The translations under genes and the position numbers were made by a program. Below the pieces are notes generated by a model that saw only the letters and a program-made list of their open reading frames with translations, was not told the DNA's origin and ran no database searches. A stretch of DNA of 64,000 nt from Providencia rettgeri (GTDB lineage: Bacteria; Pseudomonadota; Gammaproteobacteria; Enterobacterales; Enterobacteriaceae): assembly GCF_001874625.1 (NCBI RefSeq), contig NZ_CP017671.1:4030001-4094000 (forward strand), in the 5' to 3' direction. Below, piece by piece: positions 1 through 9,581 of the stretch (the stretch's first letter is position 1; every line of letters starts with the position of its first letter).

Positions 1-7
1 TAAGCTC

Positions 8-859
8 ATGGTGCTGATGATTGTCAGCGGCCGTTCCGGTTCGGGAAAATCCGTTGCCTTACGTGCGCTGGAAGATATGGGTTTCTATTGTGTGGATAAC
101 CTACCGGTTGTATTACTACCGGAGCTAGCTAATTCATTGGCTGATCGTAATATTTCAGCAGCAGTGAGCATTGACGTGCGTAATATGCCCGACAATCCAG
201 AAATCTTCGAAGAGGCTATTGATAAACTACCATCAAGCTTCTCTCCTCAGCTATTGTTTCTGGATGCCGATCGCAACACCCTTATTCGCCGTTACAGTGA
301 TACTCGCAGGTTGCATCCTCTTTCGAGTAAAAACCTTTCTCTTGAAAGCGCGATAGATGAAGAAAATGAATTGCTAGAGCCACTGCGCTCTCGTGCAGAC
401 TTAGTTATTGATACCTCTGAGATGTCAGTTCATGAGTTAGCTGAGATGCTAAGAACACGTTTAATGGGCAAACGTGAGCGTGAGCTAACCATGGTGTTTG
501 AGTCTTTTGGCTTCAAGCACGGTATTCCTATCGATGCTGACTATGTGTTTGACGTGCGCTTTTTACCAAACCCACACTGGGACCCCAAATTGCGCCCAAT
601 GACAGGTCTTGACCGCCCTGTTGCCGCATTTTTAGATAGGCATACTGAAGTGCATAACTTTATTTATCAGACTCGTAGCTACTTGGAGTTATGGTTACCT
701 ATGCTCGAAACCAATAACCGCAGTTATTTGACCGTGGCGATTGGCTGTACGGGCGGTAAGCACCGTTCTGTTTATGTTGCAGAGCAACTTGCCGATTATT
801 TCCGTTCCCGTGGCAAAAATGTACAATCTCGCCACAGAACACTGGAAAAACGTAAATAA
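8..859 (+). CDS. rapZ: RNase adapter protein RapZ
   Basis: RapZ binds the sRNAs GlmY and GlmZ and presents GlmZ to RNase E, so it tunes glucosamine-6-phosphate synthase level; it also senses glucosamine-6-phosphate. The 283-residue protein has a Walker A loop at residues 8-15 (GRSGSGKS) and the basic C-terminal tail RHRTLEKRK used for RNA binding in the E. coli protein. The length is that of the family, so the gene is complete despite starting at the window edge. The stop abuts the npr start, as in the enterobacterial rpoN-hpf-ptsN-rapZ-npr operon, whose earlier genes lie outside the window. Confidence 0.97.
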   Translation: MVLMIVSGRSGSGKSVALRALEDMGFYCVDNLPVVLLPELANSLADRNISAAVSIDVRNMPDNPEIFEEAIDKLPSSFSPQLLFLDADRNTLIRRYSDTRRLHPLSSKNLSLESAIDEENELLEPLRSRADLVIDTSEMSVHELAEMLRTRLMGKRERELTMVFESFGFKHGIPIDADYVFDVRFLPNPHWDPKLRPMTGLDRPVAAFLDRHTEVHNFIYQTRSYLELWLPMLETNNRSYLTVAIGCTGGKHRSVYVAEQLADYFRSRGKNVQSRHRTLEKRK

Positions 860-1132
860 ATGGCAGTAAAAGCCACTATTACACTAAAAAATCGGCTCGG
901 TATGCATGCAAGGCCGGCTATGTTACTCTATGATTTAGTTAAACAATTTAACTCAAAGGTTATTTTGCGTAATAATAGCCAAATTGAGGCTGAGGCCGAT
1001 AGCGTTATTGCGATGTTGATGTTAGACTCGGAACAAGGTAGTAAGATTGATATTGAGGTTAGCGGCCCCGATGAAAATCAGGCTTTATCCGCAATTATTA
1101 ACCTGTTCGAAAGCGGGTTTGATGAAATTTGA
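860..1132 (+). CDS. ptsO: Phosphocarrier protein NPr of the nitrogen PTS
   Basis: This is an HPr-like phosphocarrier of 90 residues. The phosphorylatable His16 lies in LGMHARPA, the family signature. In the known pathway NPr takes phosphate from PtsP and passes it to PtsN, linking nitrogen and potassium status to regulation. The ATG follows the rapZ stop codon with no gap, so translation is coupled. The match in length, motif and position makes the call secure. Confidence 0.97.
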   Translation: MAVKATITLKNRLGMHARPAMLLYDLVKQFNSKVILRNNSQIEAEADSVIAMLMLDSEQGSKIDIEVSGPDENQALSAIINLFESGFDEI

Positions 1133-1199
1133 GAAACAATAGTCAAGCTAAGCTGTAACAATAAAATTTCAATCTGCGTATTTTTACAAAGGCAGGCTT

Positions 1200-1221
1200 A
1201 GAGATCGTGATCGCGATCTCT
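1200..1221. other. Inverted repeat downstream of npr
   Basis: The 8-bp arms AGAGATCG and CGATCTCT surround a 6-base loop about 70 bases after the npr stop. A real run of T is lacking (TTCCCTTT follows), so it may be a weak terminator or an mRNA 3' end structure. Confidence 0.4.
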
Positions 1222-1272
1222 TCCCTTTAAAGCGTATAGCGCCTAATATTTTAAACAAATTTATTTACAGCG

Positions 1273-1301
1273 ACACCCCCTACCTTTTGGGTGGGGGGTG
1301 T
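1273..1301 (+). other. Very stable GC-rich hairpin just upstream of rnk
   Basis: A 12-bp stem with one G-U pair, ACACCCCCTACC against GGTGGGGGGTGT, closes a 5-base loop. T-rich DNA follows (TTGCTTTG) and the rnk start codon lies 30 bases downstream. It could end transcription from the rapZ-npr side, or be a leader structure controlling rnk. Confidence 0.55.
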
Positions 1302-1331
1302 TTGCTTTGTACGTCTCTATTGGAGTGTGGT

Positions 1332-1742
1332 ATGACAAAGCCAACAATTATTATCAATGATTTAGATGCTGAACGCTTGGATGCACTGATGGAACAGCCG
1401 GCTTATGCGGGCACACCTGTTGCAGAAGCACTCAATGATGAACTTGACCGTGCGGATATTCTTAGCCCACAAGAAATCCCAGCAGATGTCGTCACAATGA
1501 ACAGTACCGTTCGCTTTTTAGATTTAATCAGTAATGAAGAGCATACGCGTACACTCGTTTACCCGGCTTCCTTAAAAGATAGCGCTGAACAATTATCAGT
1601 AATGGCGCCTATCGGTGCTGCACTGTTAGGTTTACATGTTAATGATGAAATCAGCTGGGAATTACCTAACGGCGTGCAAACCCGAGTTCGAGTACTAGAA
1701 ATCGTTTATCAGCCAGAAGCAGCCGGTGAATTTCATCGTTAA
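1332..1742 (+). CDS. rnk: Rnk, regulator of nucleoside diphosphate kinase
   Basis: Rnk is a GreA-like RNA polymerase-binding protein; E. coli Rnk is 136 residues, as here. It has a short N-terminal coiled-coil region followed by a FKBP-like C-terminal domain (from about residue 50, TVRFLDL to RVRVLEIVY). The ATG at 1332 is chosen because GGAGTG lies just upstream; an upstream in-frame TTG would begin inside the strong hairpin. The gene stands alone between that hairpin and a good terminator. Confidence 0.93.
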   Translation: MTKPTIIINDLDAERLDALMEQPAYAGTPVAEALNDELDRADILSPQEIPADVVTMNSTVRFLDLISNEEHTRTLVYPASLKDSAEQLSVMAPIGAALLGLHVNDEISWELPNGVQTRVRVLEIVYQPEAAGEFHR

Positions 1743-1810
1743 TGTTTATGGCAATAGAATTAAGGGGAGTTTAGCGGGACACACTGTTGGCTAAAGCCTC
1801 TGACCTATTC

Positions 1811-1836
1811 AAGCACTCATCTGAGTGCTTTTTTTG
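1811..1836 (+). terminator. Rho-independent terminator of rnk
   Basis: The arms AAGCACTCA and TGAGTGCTT are followed by a run of seven T. Confidence 0.85.
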
Positions 1837-2020
1837 TACTGACTACTTTGCAGAGCAAGTTACACTTGTAACCCCCCTTTCCTACTTTAACCACTAAACC
1901 TATATAGCTAAACAGTGATAAAAATAGGCGCTGAGAATAGCGACTGCAATATGACACGCTGATGCTATTCAAATAATAAATTTAAAATCAACTAATTAAC
2001 AGAATTCTTTATACTAAAAT

Positions 2021-2053
2021 AAAACGCCTAATAAAATATATTAGGCGTTTTAT
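2021..2053. terminator. Bidirectional terminator between rnk and pmbA
   Basis: A 13-bp perfect inverted repeat, AAAACGCCTAATA and TATTAGGCGTTTT, has A and T runs at its ends. It lies 29 bases beyond the pmbA stop and can also stop read-through from rnk. The rest of the gap at 1743-2081 shows nothing else recognisable. Confidence 0.8.
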
Positions 2054-2081
2054 TGTCAAACCGTTAGTAATAAGAGGCGTG

Positions 2082-3422
2082 TTACTCCCCAGCAATGCTC
2101 ATTTCGGGGATCAAGACTGAACCACACTGAATATTGCTACGAGTTTCGATATCATCCGCAATAGTCACCATATTTGCCCACATATCTTTTAGATTACCGG
2201 CGATAGTGATCTCGCTTACAGGATATTGGATTTCCCCATTTTCTACCCAAAAACCTGAAGCACCGCGCGAATAATCACCGGTAATGCCGCTCACACCTTG
2301 CCCCATTAACTCGGTCACGATTAAGCCTGTCCCCATTTGCTTGAGTAGCCCATCAAAAGAAAGACCTTGCCCTGCTATGCGCCAGTTATGAATTCCCCCC
2401 GCATGCCCGGTACTTTGTAAGCCCAGTTTTCTTGCTGAATAGCTAGTCAGCAACCAAGTTTGCAGAACGCCATCTTCCACAATATTGCGCTCAACGGTGC
2501 GTACCCCTTCACTATCAAATGGCGAAGAGGCTAACCCACCAATTAAATGCGGCTGCTCATTAATGGTTAACCAACTAGGCAGAATCTGCTTTCCTAGGCT
2601 GTCTAACAAAAATGACGACTTACGATAAATGCTACTGCCACTAATCGCCCCAACGAGGTGACCAAATAACCCTGTGGCGACTTCTGCAGCAAAAATCACG
2701 GGAGCCTTCATTGTTGGTAATTTTCTTGGTGATAAACGTGACAATGTGCGACGGGCGCATTCTTGACCTACCCATTCAGGGGATTGCAGTGCATCTATGC
2801 TACGGCCAATCGTATAAGCGTAATCCCGTTCCATCTGACCATTTTGTTCCGCAATTACACAGCTAGACATCGAATAACGGCTCGAACAATAGCTTTGCAG
2901 CATACCATGGGAATTACCAAATACACGGACACCGTAGTGACCATTAAAACTTCCACCTTCGGTATTTACAATGCGTGAGTCTGCATTTAGCGCTGACATT
3001 TCTGCCACAGAGGCTAAGCGAATAGCTTCTTCAGGTGATAATTCAGTAGCTTGAAATAGCTTGAGATCAGGTGCATCAAAGGCCAATAATGACTTTTCAG
3101 CAGGCCCCGCACATAAATCTTCCGAGGTAAAACTTGCGATATCAATTGCTGCCTGTACGGTACGCTCAATCGCTTCAGGGCTTAAATCGGTTGAAGACGC
3201 GCTCCCTTTGCGTTGTTGATGATAAACGGTGATCCCTAATGCGCCATCACTGTTAAATTCAACATTTTCAACTTCACCTTGACGAGTGCTTACACTGATC
3301 CCTGTACTTTTATTCACTGCCACTTCAGCAGCATCGCAACGTGTTTGTGCAAATTCTAATGCGCGTGCGACCGCTTCTTCGAGTTTTTTACGTTGTTCAG
3401 TGACTTGTTCAGTTATACTCAT
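2082..3422 (-). CDS. pmbA: Metalloprotease subunit PmbA (TldE)
   Basis: PmbA (TldE) pairs with TldD to form a cytoplasmic protease. In E. coli the pair matures microcin B17 and degrades the CcdA antitoxin. The 446-residue length fits the family (450 in E. coli). This partner lacks the HExxxH motif, which is in TldD (8131-9576 here). The ATG at 3422 begins MSITEQV; the open frame continues 17 codons upstream, but that stretch is unlike the family. It is divergent from darP, as in E. coli. Glycine-rich C-terminal blocks such as [17 protein letters not shown] match the family. Confidence 0.95.
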   Translation of the reverse strand: MSITEQVTEQRKKLEEAVARALEFAQTRCDAAEVAVNKSTGISVSTRQGEVENVEFNSDGALGITVYHQQRKGSASSTDLSPEAIERTVQAAIDIASFTSEDLCAGPAEKSLLAFDAPDLKLFQATELSPEEAIRLASVAEMSALNADSRIVNTEGGSFNGHYGVRVFGNSHGMLQSYCSSRYSMSSCVIAEQNGQMERDYAYTIGRSIDALQSPEWVGQECARRTLSRLSPRKLPTMKAPVIFAAEVATGLFGHLVGAISGSSIYRKSSFLLDSLGKQILPSWLTINEQPHLIGGLASSPFDSEGVRTVERNIVEDGVLQTWLLTSYSARKLGLQSTGHAGGIHNWRIAGQGLSFDGLLKQMGTGLIVTELMGQGVSGITGDYSRGASGFWVENGEIQYPVSEITIAGNLKDMWANMVTIADDIETRSNIQCGSVLIPEMSIAGE

Positions 3423-3603
3423 GCAATTAATCCAATAATGTGGGGAAAAGTGATTTTCTACCCTAACAAGCAAATGCTAGGTAGTCATAAAGGGGTTTTC
3501 CCAGTTACAATAGATAATAGTCAAATGTTAACACTCACAACGCAGTAAATCATGCTAATTACTCGTAATTACATTACTGTGTTTGGTAAAAAGGAAAATT
3601 GAT

Positions 3604-4149
3604 ATGGCCAAACAGCCTGATGACTGGCTGGATGATATCCCAGCGCCGCAAGACGAAGAAGAAGAGGAGATCATTTGGGTCAGTAAAAGCGAAATCAAAC
3701 GCGATGCTGAGATCCTCAAAAAACTGGGTGCTGAGCTAGTCGATTTAAGTAAAAGCGAATTAGAGCGCATCCCATTAGATACTCAACTCCTTGAAGCAAT
3801 TGAGCTTGCTCAAAAAATTAAGCGTGAGGGACGCCGCCGTCAATTACAACTTATTGGCAAATTACTGCGTTCACGAGAAGTTGAGCCGATTACCGAGGCG
3901 CTAGATAAACTTAAAAATCGTCATAACCAGCAGATCGTGATCTTACATAAAATAGAAGATCTACGCACCCGCTTGTTAGAAGGCGGTGATGAAGTGATTG
4001 AAGATGTTGTTGCGCTTTTCCCGAGTACTGATAGGCAACAACTGCGTGCATTAGTCCGTAATGCTAAAAAAGAACGCGAAACCAATAAACCACCAAAAGC
4101 GTTTCGCCAAATATTTCAATATTTGAAAGAGCAATCTGAAATTTCTTAA
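3604..4149 (+). CDS. darP: Dual-action ribosomal maturation protein DarP (YjgA)
   Basis: This is a 181-residue highly charged helical protein that in E. coli binds late 50S precursors and promotes peptidyl-transferase centre maturation. The sequence matches the family throughout: an acidic start ([15 protein letters not shown]), then [25 protein letters not shown] and KLKNRHNQQ, ending in RQIFQYLKE. The ATG at 3604 is preferred because AAGGA lies at the right distance and it gives the family N-terminus; a start 21 bases upstream is also open. Divergent from pmbA. Confidence 0.95.
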   Translation: MAKQPDDWLDDIPAPQDEEEEEIIWVSKSEIKRDAEILKKLGAELVDLSKSELERIPLDTQLLEAIELAQKIKREGRRRQLQLIGKLLRSREVEPITEALDKLKNRHNQQIVILHKIEDLRTRLLEGGDEVIEDVVALFPSTDRQQLRALVRNAKKERETNKPPKAFRQIFQYLKEQSEIS

Positions 4150-4153
4150 CCCC

Positions 4154-4186
4154 TTTTCCCCTAGCCTACCTTATAGCTAGGGGAAA
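4154..4186. terminator. Hairpin after darP, possible terminator
   Basis: The arms TTTCCCCTAGC and GCTAGGGGAAA lie immediately after the darP stop. No T run follows, so its strength as a terminator is doubtful. Confidence 0.45.
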
Positions 4187-4316
4187 TTAAGCAATAGTCT
4201 GAAAGTCCCTTCCTTGCTATTGATAGCGTGCCGAATGCCACGTATTATCCCCCTGTTAGTCATACTCTGACCCGTATTATCGCGGCTGCTGAACCACGAT
4301 AAATAATGAGGAAGAT

Positions 4317-4550
4317 ATGGATAATACCCGAGATAGAGCATGGCGCAGAGCCAAAGCTCGCATCAATAAATCACGTGATCAACTTAACGCACGCTTAGTT
4401 GACTGTTATACCCCAGAAAAAAACTGGAAACAAATGTACGGTCGAAGTGAAAAAATGGTCCGTGCAGCTCAACTAGGCATGGCTTACCCGCAAGTTAGTC
4501 GTAGCCAACTTGTACGTAACAGCCTTGAAGAGATACAAAATAACCAGTGA
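4317..4550 (+). CDS. Small basic hypothetical protein
   Basis: I do not recognise this 77-residue protein. The N-terminal third is strongly basic (RDRAWRRAKARINKSRDQ) and the whole is predicted soluble and helical, with no signal peptide or membrane segment. A good Shine-Dalgarno, GAGGAAG, precedes the ATG. Its TGA overlaps the GTG start of the next gene, so the two are translationally coupled and probably work together. The basic face could contact nucleic acid, but that is only a guess. Confidence 0.75.
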   Translation: MDNTRDRAWRRAKARINKSRDQLNARLVDCYTPEKNWKQMYGRSEKMVRAAQLGMAYPQVSRSQLVRNSLEEIQNNQ

Positions 4551-4867
4551 ATATTCTATTCATTTGCAGTAAAAATCAATGGCGTAGTCCAACCGCTGAA
4601 CAGATCTGGCGCAACCATGAGAGTTGGGTCACCCGTTCAGCGGGAACAAGCCGTAATGCAAGGTGCCCTGTAAATGCGGATTTGATCCGCTGGGCAGATG
4701 TGATTTTTGTCATGGAACAAAAACATAAAAACCGCTTACAAGCTGATTTTTCACGCTTACTTGAATACAAGCCACTTCATATTCTTGATATCCCTGACAA
4801 TTATCAATATATGGACCCTGAATTGGTTCAAATATTACAAGACACTGTTCCGAGCTATCTTTCTTAG
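4547..4867 (+). CDS. Short low-molecular-weight protein tyrosine phosphatase homologue
   Basis: The protein has 106 residues and starts at a GTG overlapping the previous stop. The N-terminal MNILFICSKNQWRSPTAE carries the phosphatase P-loop C-x5-R (Cys7, Arg13, then Ser14). It is shorter than classical low-molecular-weight phosphatases (about 140-150 residues). Of the late acid loop only a DPE near the end (YMDPELVQ) is seen, so this is the compact phosphatase-like branch. DVIFVMEQKHKNRL matches the family's central strand. Activity is plausible; the substrate is unknown. Confidence 0.85.
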   Translation: MNILFICSKNQWRSPTAEQIWRNHESWVTRSAGTSRNARCPVNADLIRWADVIFVMEQKHKNRLQADFSRLLEYKPLHILDIPDNYQYMDPELVQILQDTVPSYLS

Positions 4868-4955
4868 TAGCGTAAACTTAGCCAATTATTTTTTTGCAAG
4901 TTTTGCACTATTTCAACAATATATTATGAATATAATCAATGAAATGGTTGATATT

Positions 4956-6545
4956 ATGAAAAAATGGTTGTCCTCAATTTTTGGCCAAAAACAATCTGGT
5001 TACCCATGTGTATGGGATACAAATAAGCCGTCGATTTACCAACAATTACTCCCGTGGCAAGAGCAACTTTCTCCCTTACCTGAATCCCTCTCTGAGCTTC
5101 CTAATACACCAAGTGTGGATGATAACCAAGTTCGCTGGGCAAATGGAGCAGAAGATGGGGTATTAGGGCATCATGGCGGCTTCGGTAACAGTGAAACCGA
5201 TATACATGAACTCTATTCGCTATTAAAGGCAGCCGTTGAAAAAGGGGATAAACCTTCTGTTAATCAATTTTATCAATATGTGGCTCAAAACACGCCAATT
5301 TCTTATATTGATGATTTAATTGAGCTTATCGTCAAGAAACAAGACTTGCCTGCCGCTAAATTAGCCGAATTTACCGACTGGCTGTTACACAATAGCCCCG
5401 ATAAAAATACAGTGAAACTGGCGATTGCCTTTTGTGTATTTTTTCCTAGCCACGAGCGGCTAAACACGCTGTATACCCTTGCAGCACACGATGAATTTAC
5501 CCTTTATGCTATCTTTCCCATTCACACCATCATTGAGTCACCTGAAGAATATGAAGTAATGTGGATAAAAATGGCTAAGCGAGTTGAAGGTTGGGGACGA
5601 GTGCAGCTTATTGAACGCCTGCCCGAACAGTTAAGTGAAGAAACGCGGCAGTGGATACTCACTGACGGTTATATGAATCAGGTAATGATTGAATACACAG
5701 CTTGGCAATGTGCGACTTACTGTCACCTTGCAGATGAACTTGAGACATTGAGCAATATAACATTGCTAACCGCGGCGACTCATATCATCCAAGCTCTACT
5801 CGATGGTGGTCCAGCCCGTGATATCCATGATTATGAAGATGCACCACGCTGCTGCTTAAATTATTTACAGCAAGTCAAAAAGCATGATTATTCATTAGAA
5901 TACTATTTTACTGTTCAAGGAATTCTTGAGTTCTTCCAAAAACATAATAACCAATATGACAACAGTTCTGACATTATTTCATTAGCACAATTAATTTTAG
6001 ATAATCCATATTGGGATACCTTAATCAATCATGGTCTAAACAGTCATGACAGTTCACTATTTCGCCAAGCCACTTATGTTGCAAAGTCACGCAAACAAGA
6101 CGTTTTTCCATACCTCTATGAAAAACAATATACTCAACCAGAAAACAATCTATGGTATGAGTTAATGCAAACTGATGATATTGAAAAAGTTAAGCAAGTA
6201 GCTGCACTCGCTGAAGAGCAGTTTGCTTTAGATGAAATTGCTACAGGCCCTCGTGATGACTTAGGAATTGGGTCCAACTACCTGCCACACGGTCAACTGG
6301 ATTTTATTCTACAAGAACTGCATCGCTTTCCAGGTATTGGCTTCCCACTCATTCAGTGCGCTTTGCAAAGCCCCGTTGTACGTAACCGTAATATGGCGTT
6401 AAAGGCTTTATTCAGTTGGAAAAGAGAAACATGGCCGGAAGGTTTAGAGGCATTTTTAGCTAATTGCTACGAGGTTGAACCAAATCAGGAAACTAAACAA
6501 CGATTTGATTCATTGCTAAAAGGCTTGCCATTTGATGACACCTAA
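4956..6545 (+). CDS. Hypothetical protein, possibly HEAT-like helical repeat
   Basis: I do not recognise this gene. From the ATG at 4956 it gives 529 residues (MKKWLSSIFGQ); in-frame ATGs at 4926 and 4944 are alternatives and none has a strong Shine-Dalgarno, so the start is uncertain. There is no signal peptide or membrane helix. The sequence is mainly helical, and the C-terminal part reads like stacked repeats (for example GIGFPLIQCALQSPVVRNR, NMALKALFSWKRETWPEG), suggesting a HEAT-type scaffold. It lies about 90 bases after the phosphatase gene on the same strand. Confidence 0.75.
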   Translation: MKKWLSSIFGQKQSGYPCVWDTNKPSIYQQLLPWQEQLSPLPESLSELPNTPSVDDNQVRWANGAEDGVLGHHGGFGNSETDIHELYSLLKAAVEKGDKPSVNQFYQYVAQNTPISYIDDLIELIVKKQDLPAAKLAEFTDWLLHNSPDKNTVKLAIAFCVFFPSHERLNTLYTLAAHDEFTLYAIFPIHTIIESPEEYEVMWIKMAKRVEGWGRVQLIERLPEQLSEETRQWILTDGYMNQVMIEYTAWQCATYCHLADELETLSNITLLTAATHIIQALLDGGPARDIHDYEDAPRCCLNYLQQVKKHDYSLEYYFTVQGILEFFQKHNNQYDNSSDIISLAQLILDNPYWDTLINHGLNSHDSSLFRQATYVAKSRKQDVFPYLYEKQYTQPENNLWYELMQTDDIEKVKQVAALAEEQFALDEIATGPRDDLGIGSNYLPHGQLDFILQELHRFPGIGFPLIQCALQSPVVRNRNMALKALFSWKRETWPEGLEAFLANCYEVEPNQETKQRFDSLLKGLPFDDT

Positions 6546-6553
6546 TTAGGTTT

Positions 6554-6588
6554 GCAAAGCAAGCACAACACCGTCTGCTTTGCTTTCC
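6554..6588. terminator. Hairpin between converging genes
   Basis: The arms GCAAAGCA and TGCTTTGC with a 14-base loop are followed on the plus strand by TTTCCCTTT. They sit in the 45-base gap between converging stop codons. Likely a weak shared terminator. Confidence 0.5.
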
Positions 6589-6590
6589 CT

Positions 6591-7178
6591 TTAGCTGAAA
6601 TGGCGTTTGATTGTCTCTAATAGCGTTGGAAACTTTGTATAACCTTCCCTATCAAGGAAATGGCCTGCATTTTGCTCAAAAATCACCTGCGTTTTTAACA
6701 GTTCCGCCAGCGCTTTTGATGACTGAGGTGACACTATTTCATCATTGGTTGATATGATTGAAACACGTTTATCAGCCACACCAATCAATGAAGCGTAATT
6801 GAGCGGGCTGGTAGTATGACTGCGCAGTTCAGGAAGCGTCTGCTGCTCTTCATCAAAACCCGACACTAAAATATAGCCGGCAACAGCTTGGTTTTGGCCA
6901 TCAATAAATTGTAATGCCGTCACACAACCAAGGCTATGACCAATAAAGATAGTATTCTCATCAATATCAAAAGGTAAGCTTTGCAATTTTTGCTGCCATT
7001 TTAGCGGATCAGGTGATAATGGCTCAGGCATAGCAGGAACATGAACAAAAGCGCCCAAATTTTCAAGTTCAGATTTTAGCCACGGAAACCAATTCTTTTT
7101 AGGTGAAGCAGTATAACCATGCACAATAACAAATTTTTTGTTTTGCAGTGGTAATGGTGTTGATGTGAAATCACTCAT
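6591..7178 (-). CDS. RBBP9/YdeN-family alpha/beta hydrolase
   Basis: This 195-residue serine hydrolase has no signal peptide. The oxyanion region FVIVHGYTASPKKNW starts at residue 16, the nucleophile is Ser82 in GHSLG, and the likely acid and base are Asp146 (STNDEIV) and His173 (NAGHF). This layout is typical of the RBBP9/YdeN group, whose bacterial substrates are mostly unknown. It is the last gene of a possible run tldD, RNase, barstar, hydrolase on the minus strand, 59 bases after barstar, so co-transcription is possible but a functional link is not shown. Confidence 0.88.
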   Translation of the reverse strand: MSDFTSTPLPLQNKKFVIVHGYTASPKKNWFPWLKSELENLGAFVHVPAMPEPLSPDPLKWQQKLQSLPFDIDENTIFIGHSLGCVTALQFIDGQNQAVAGYILVSGFDEEQQTLPELRSHTTSPLNYASLIGVADKRVSIISTNDEIVSPQSSKALAELLKTQVIFEQNAGHFLDREGYTKFPTLLETIKRHFS

Positions 7179-7237
7179 TCTAAAATCCCTATCAACTCAG
7201 TTATCTTACTTAAACTTTACCATGAGTAATGGGTAGA

Positions 7238-7528
7238 TCAGTTAGAGCTTTTTGTTATATCTAAAGCAAAAATAAACTCTTCTTCCCACATATCTTGCGC
7301 ATCATTCATAACGTCAATAATGTCTGAAAATTGAATACGCTGTTCAGATGTCATATGTGAAAATGTAATCGTTACAGGTAATTCAATACCTGCGGAAACC
7401 ATGTCCCATAAGGCATCAAGGTTATATCCAAACCAATCTGGTAACGAAAATTGCTGGGCAAACTGATGATAAAAATCGTCAAATGTATTAATGTGCCTAA
7501 AGTCAAAACTGACATTTTTACTCATCAT
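7238..7528 (-). CDS. Barstar-family ribonuclease inhibitor
   Basis: This 96-residue barstar protein would protect the cytoplasm by plugging the active site of the adjacent barnase-like RNase. The key helix is present: FGYNLDALWDMV at residues 33-44, where Asp38 and Asp42 align with barstar Asp35 and Asp39, which contact the barnase active site. The MM start allows 7528 or 7525. It begins 12 bases after the RNase stop, so toxin and inhibitor are made from one message. Related to YhcO of E. coli, which has no RNase partner. Confidence 0.93.
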   Translation of the reverse strand: MMSKNVSFDFRHINTFDDFYHQFAQQFSLPDWFGYNLDALWDMVSAGIELPVTITFSHMTSEQRIQFSDIIDVMNDAQDMWEEEFIFALDITKSSN

Positions 7529-7540
7529 TCGCCCCTTGTC

Positions 7541-8029
7541 TTATTTTACTTGTTTAAAGCTTTTATAATGATCTTGGGTGATAAAAATCATCCCATCTGA
7601 CGAGTATAACAAACGGTCAGCCCCTCGATGCCCACAACGGTAATTAATATCGGCTTCAAACCACTGACGTTCTTGTGCAATAGGTAACCTTTTCTCACGA
7701 TTAGAAAAACGATCTCCCCCGATTGCCCTGCCGGGTAGAACCTCGCAGAGATTACCTTTTTTCGCATTCCACCCTGCTTCACGTGCCTGTTTCTTCGTCA
7801 TATAAAAGGCTGGAAGCTTTTGGTATTTTTCCATAAAACTGACTACATTATCTTGCGCAGTGAGTTTATCGATGGTTTGCGGAGCTTCCTTTGGCGTTAT
7901 CGCTTCACGAGAAGGCGGGTTATTTTGAGTCGCCGGTGGTTCCGGTGCCGTTTTGTCCCCGCCATTAAAATAGAGGCTAATCACAATCAAAATAGCCATT
8001 AACACTACGGATAAAAGACGTTTATTCAT
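7541..8029 (-). CDS. Barnase-like exported ribonuclease
   Basis: The 162-residue protein has an N-terminal hydrophobic segment (residues 4-21, signal peptide or membrane anchor), a Pro-rich linker (about 25-50) and a complete barnase fold. By alignment with barnase, Lys79, Arg111, Glu125 (EADINY), Arg135, Arg139 and His154 (DHY) match Lys27, Arg59, Glu73, Arg83, Arg87 and His102, so guanyl-specific RNA cleavage is expected. Cys95 and Cys132, absent from barnase, could form a disulfide in the periplasm. The ATG at 8029 follows AGAGGTG and gives the signal segment; 12 codons upstream are also open. Next to its barstar inhibitor. Confidence 0.93.
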   Translation of the reverse strand: MNKRLLSVVLMAILIVISLYFNGGDKTAPEPPATQNNPPSREAITPKEAPQTIDKLTAQDNVVSFMEKYQKLPAFYMTKKQAREAGWNAKKGNLCEVLPGRAIGGDRFSNREKRLPIAQERQWFEADINYRCGHRGADRLLYSSDGMIFITQDHYKSFKQVK

Positions 8030-8130
8030 AACACCTCTGTTATTTTGTGCTTTGCAAAGACACAATCGCCCCAGTCACAATAGCGTCACTAGGGCGAACA
8101 AAGCCTATTTTATATTATAGTCCTGAAAAA

Positions 8131-9576
8131 TTACGCGGTACCACCAACGGTAAGTTTATCCAGTTTTAATGTGGGTTGACCGACACCAACAGGGACACTT
8201 TGCCCTTCTTTACCGCAAACCCCGACACCTTTATCAAGGGCTAAGTCATTACCGACCATTGAGATTTGTTGCATAGCCTCAACACCAGAGCCAATTAATG
8301 TCGCCCCTTTCACTGGAGAAGTAATTTTCCCATTTTCAATCAGATAAGCTTCTGATGTAGAAAATACAAATTTACCCGAGGTAATATCCACCTGACCACC
8401 ACCAAAGTTCGGTGCATAGATACCTTTGTCAACACTCGCAATAATTTCTTCAGGTGTTGAAGACCCCGCTAACATATAGGTGTTAGTCATTCGAGGCATT
8501 GGTAAGTGCGCATAAGACTCACGACGTGCATTGCCCGTTGGAGAGACTCCCATCAGGCGTGCATTCAGTTTATCTTGAATATAATTACGCAAAATACCAT
8601 TTTCTATTAGAACGTTATACTGACCCGGTACACCTTCGTCATCGATTGCAAGAGAGCCACGACGACCAACAAGAGTGCCATCATCTACAACAGTACACAG
8701 TGACGACGCCACCTGCTCACCAATTTGGCCAGAAAAAACAGAGGTACCACGGCGATTAAAGTCACCTTCTAAGCCATGCCCTACCGCTTCGTGCAGTAAG
8801 ACACCCGGCCAGCCAGCGCCAAGAACAACAGGCATCATACCCGCTGGTGCGGCAACCGCAGATAAATTCACCAAGGCCATACGCACAGCTTCACGTGCAT
8901 ATTGCTCAGCAACAACTTGCCCTTGATGGATCTCCAAGAAGTACTCATAGCCATAACGGCCACCACCACCACTTGCGCCACGCTCACGTTTACCATCATG
9001 CTCAACAAGTACACTGACCGATAAACGAACTAGCGGGCGAATATCTGCTGCCAGTGTACCGTCTGTTGCAGCCACCAGCACTTGCTCATAAACCCCCGTT
9101 AAACTTGCATTGACTTCAATTACACGAGGATCTTCTGCACGAGCGACCTGATCTACACGGTGCAACAAATCAATTTTTTGCTCTCGAGATAGGCTCTGTA
9201 GCGGGTCGGTCACTGAATACAGTTTTTTATACTCAACACCCGTTAAAATTTGTGATTTGCCAGAGCCCTGTTCATTGACAATGCTGCGTGCCGCTTTCGC
9301 ACTTTGTGCCAGCGCTTGCAGTGAAATTTGGTCAGCGTAAGCAAAACCTGTTTTTTCACCACTCACTGCTCTGACTCCAACACCTTGGTCAATATTGTAA
9401 GAGCCATCTTTAATGATCCTATCTTCAAGAACCCACGACTCATGGAAACTTGACTGGAAGAAGAGATCTGCGTAATCCAGATGGCGTTCAGATAACATCC
9501 CTAAGATGTCATACAGATTTTCTTGTTCAAGGCGATTGGCGGCCAGCAAATGTTCGCTGACAGAAACTAAACTCAT
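8131..9576 (-). CDS. tldD: Metalloprotease TldD
   Basis: This is the catalytic partner of PmbA/TldE. The 481-residue protein carries the zinc-binding motif HEAVGH at residues 262-267, followed by [10 protein letters not shown], as in E. coli TldD. The heterodimer acts in the cytoplasm on unfolded peptides such as the microcin B17 precursor and CcdA. It starts 5 bases after the nit stop and follows yhdP-nit, so it is part of that minus-strand run. Full length, no odd features. Confidence 0.97.
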   Translation of the reverse strand: MSLVSVSEHLLAANRLEQENLYDILGMLSERHLDYADLFFQSSFHESWVLEDRIIKDGSYNIDQGVGVRAVSGEKTGFAYADQISLQALAQSAKAARSIVNEQGSGKSQILTGVEYKKLYSVTDPLQSLSREQKIDLLHRVDQVARAEDPRVIEVNASLTGVYEQVLVAATDGTLAADIRPLVRLSVSVLVEHDGKRERGASGGGGRYGYEYFLEIHQGQVVAEQYAREAVRMALVNLSAVAAPAGMMPVVLGAGWPGVLLHEAVGHGLEGDFNRRGTSVFSGQIGEQVASSLCTVVDDGTLVGRRGSLAIDDEGVPGQYNVLIENGILRNYIQDKLNARLMGVSPTGNARRESYAHLPMPRMTNTYMLAGSSTPEEIIASVDKGIYAPNFGGGQVDITSGKFVFSTSEAYLIENGKITSPVKGATLIGSGVEAMQQISMVGNDLALDKGVGVCGKEGQSVPVGVGQPTLKLDKLTVGGTA

Positions 9577-9581
9577 ATTCG

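Noticed and set aside
8067-8097. Hairpin between tldD and the RNase gene as a terminator
   Set aside because: The arms CGCCC and GGGCG are short and interrupted and no T run follows on the minus strand, so it is not supported as a terminator.
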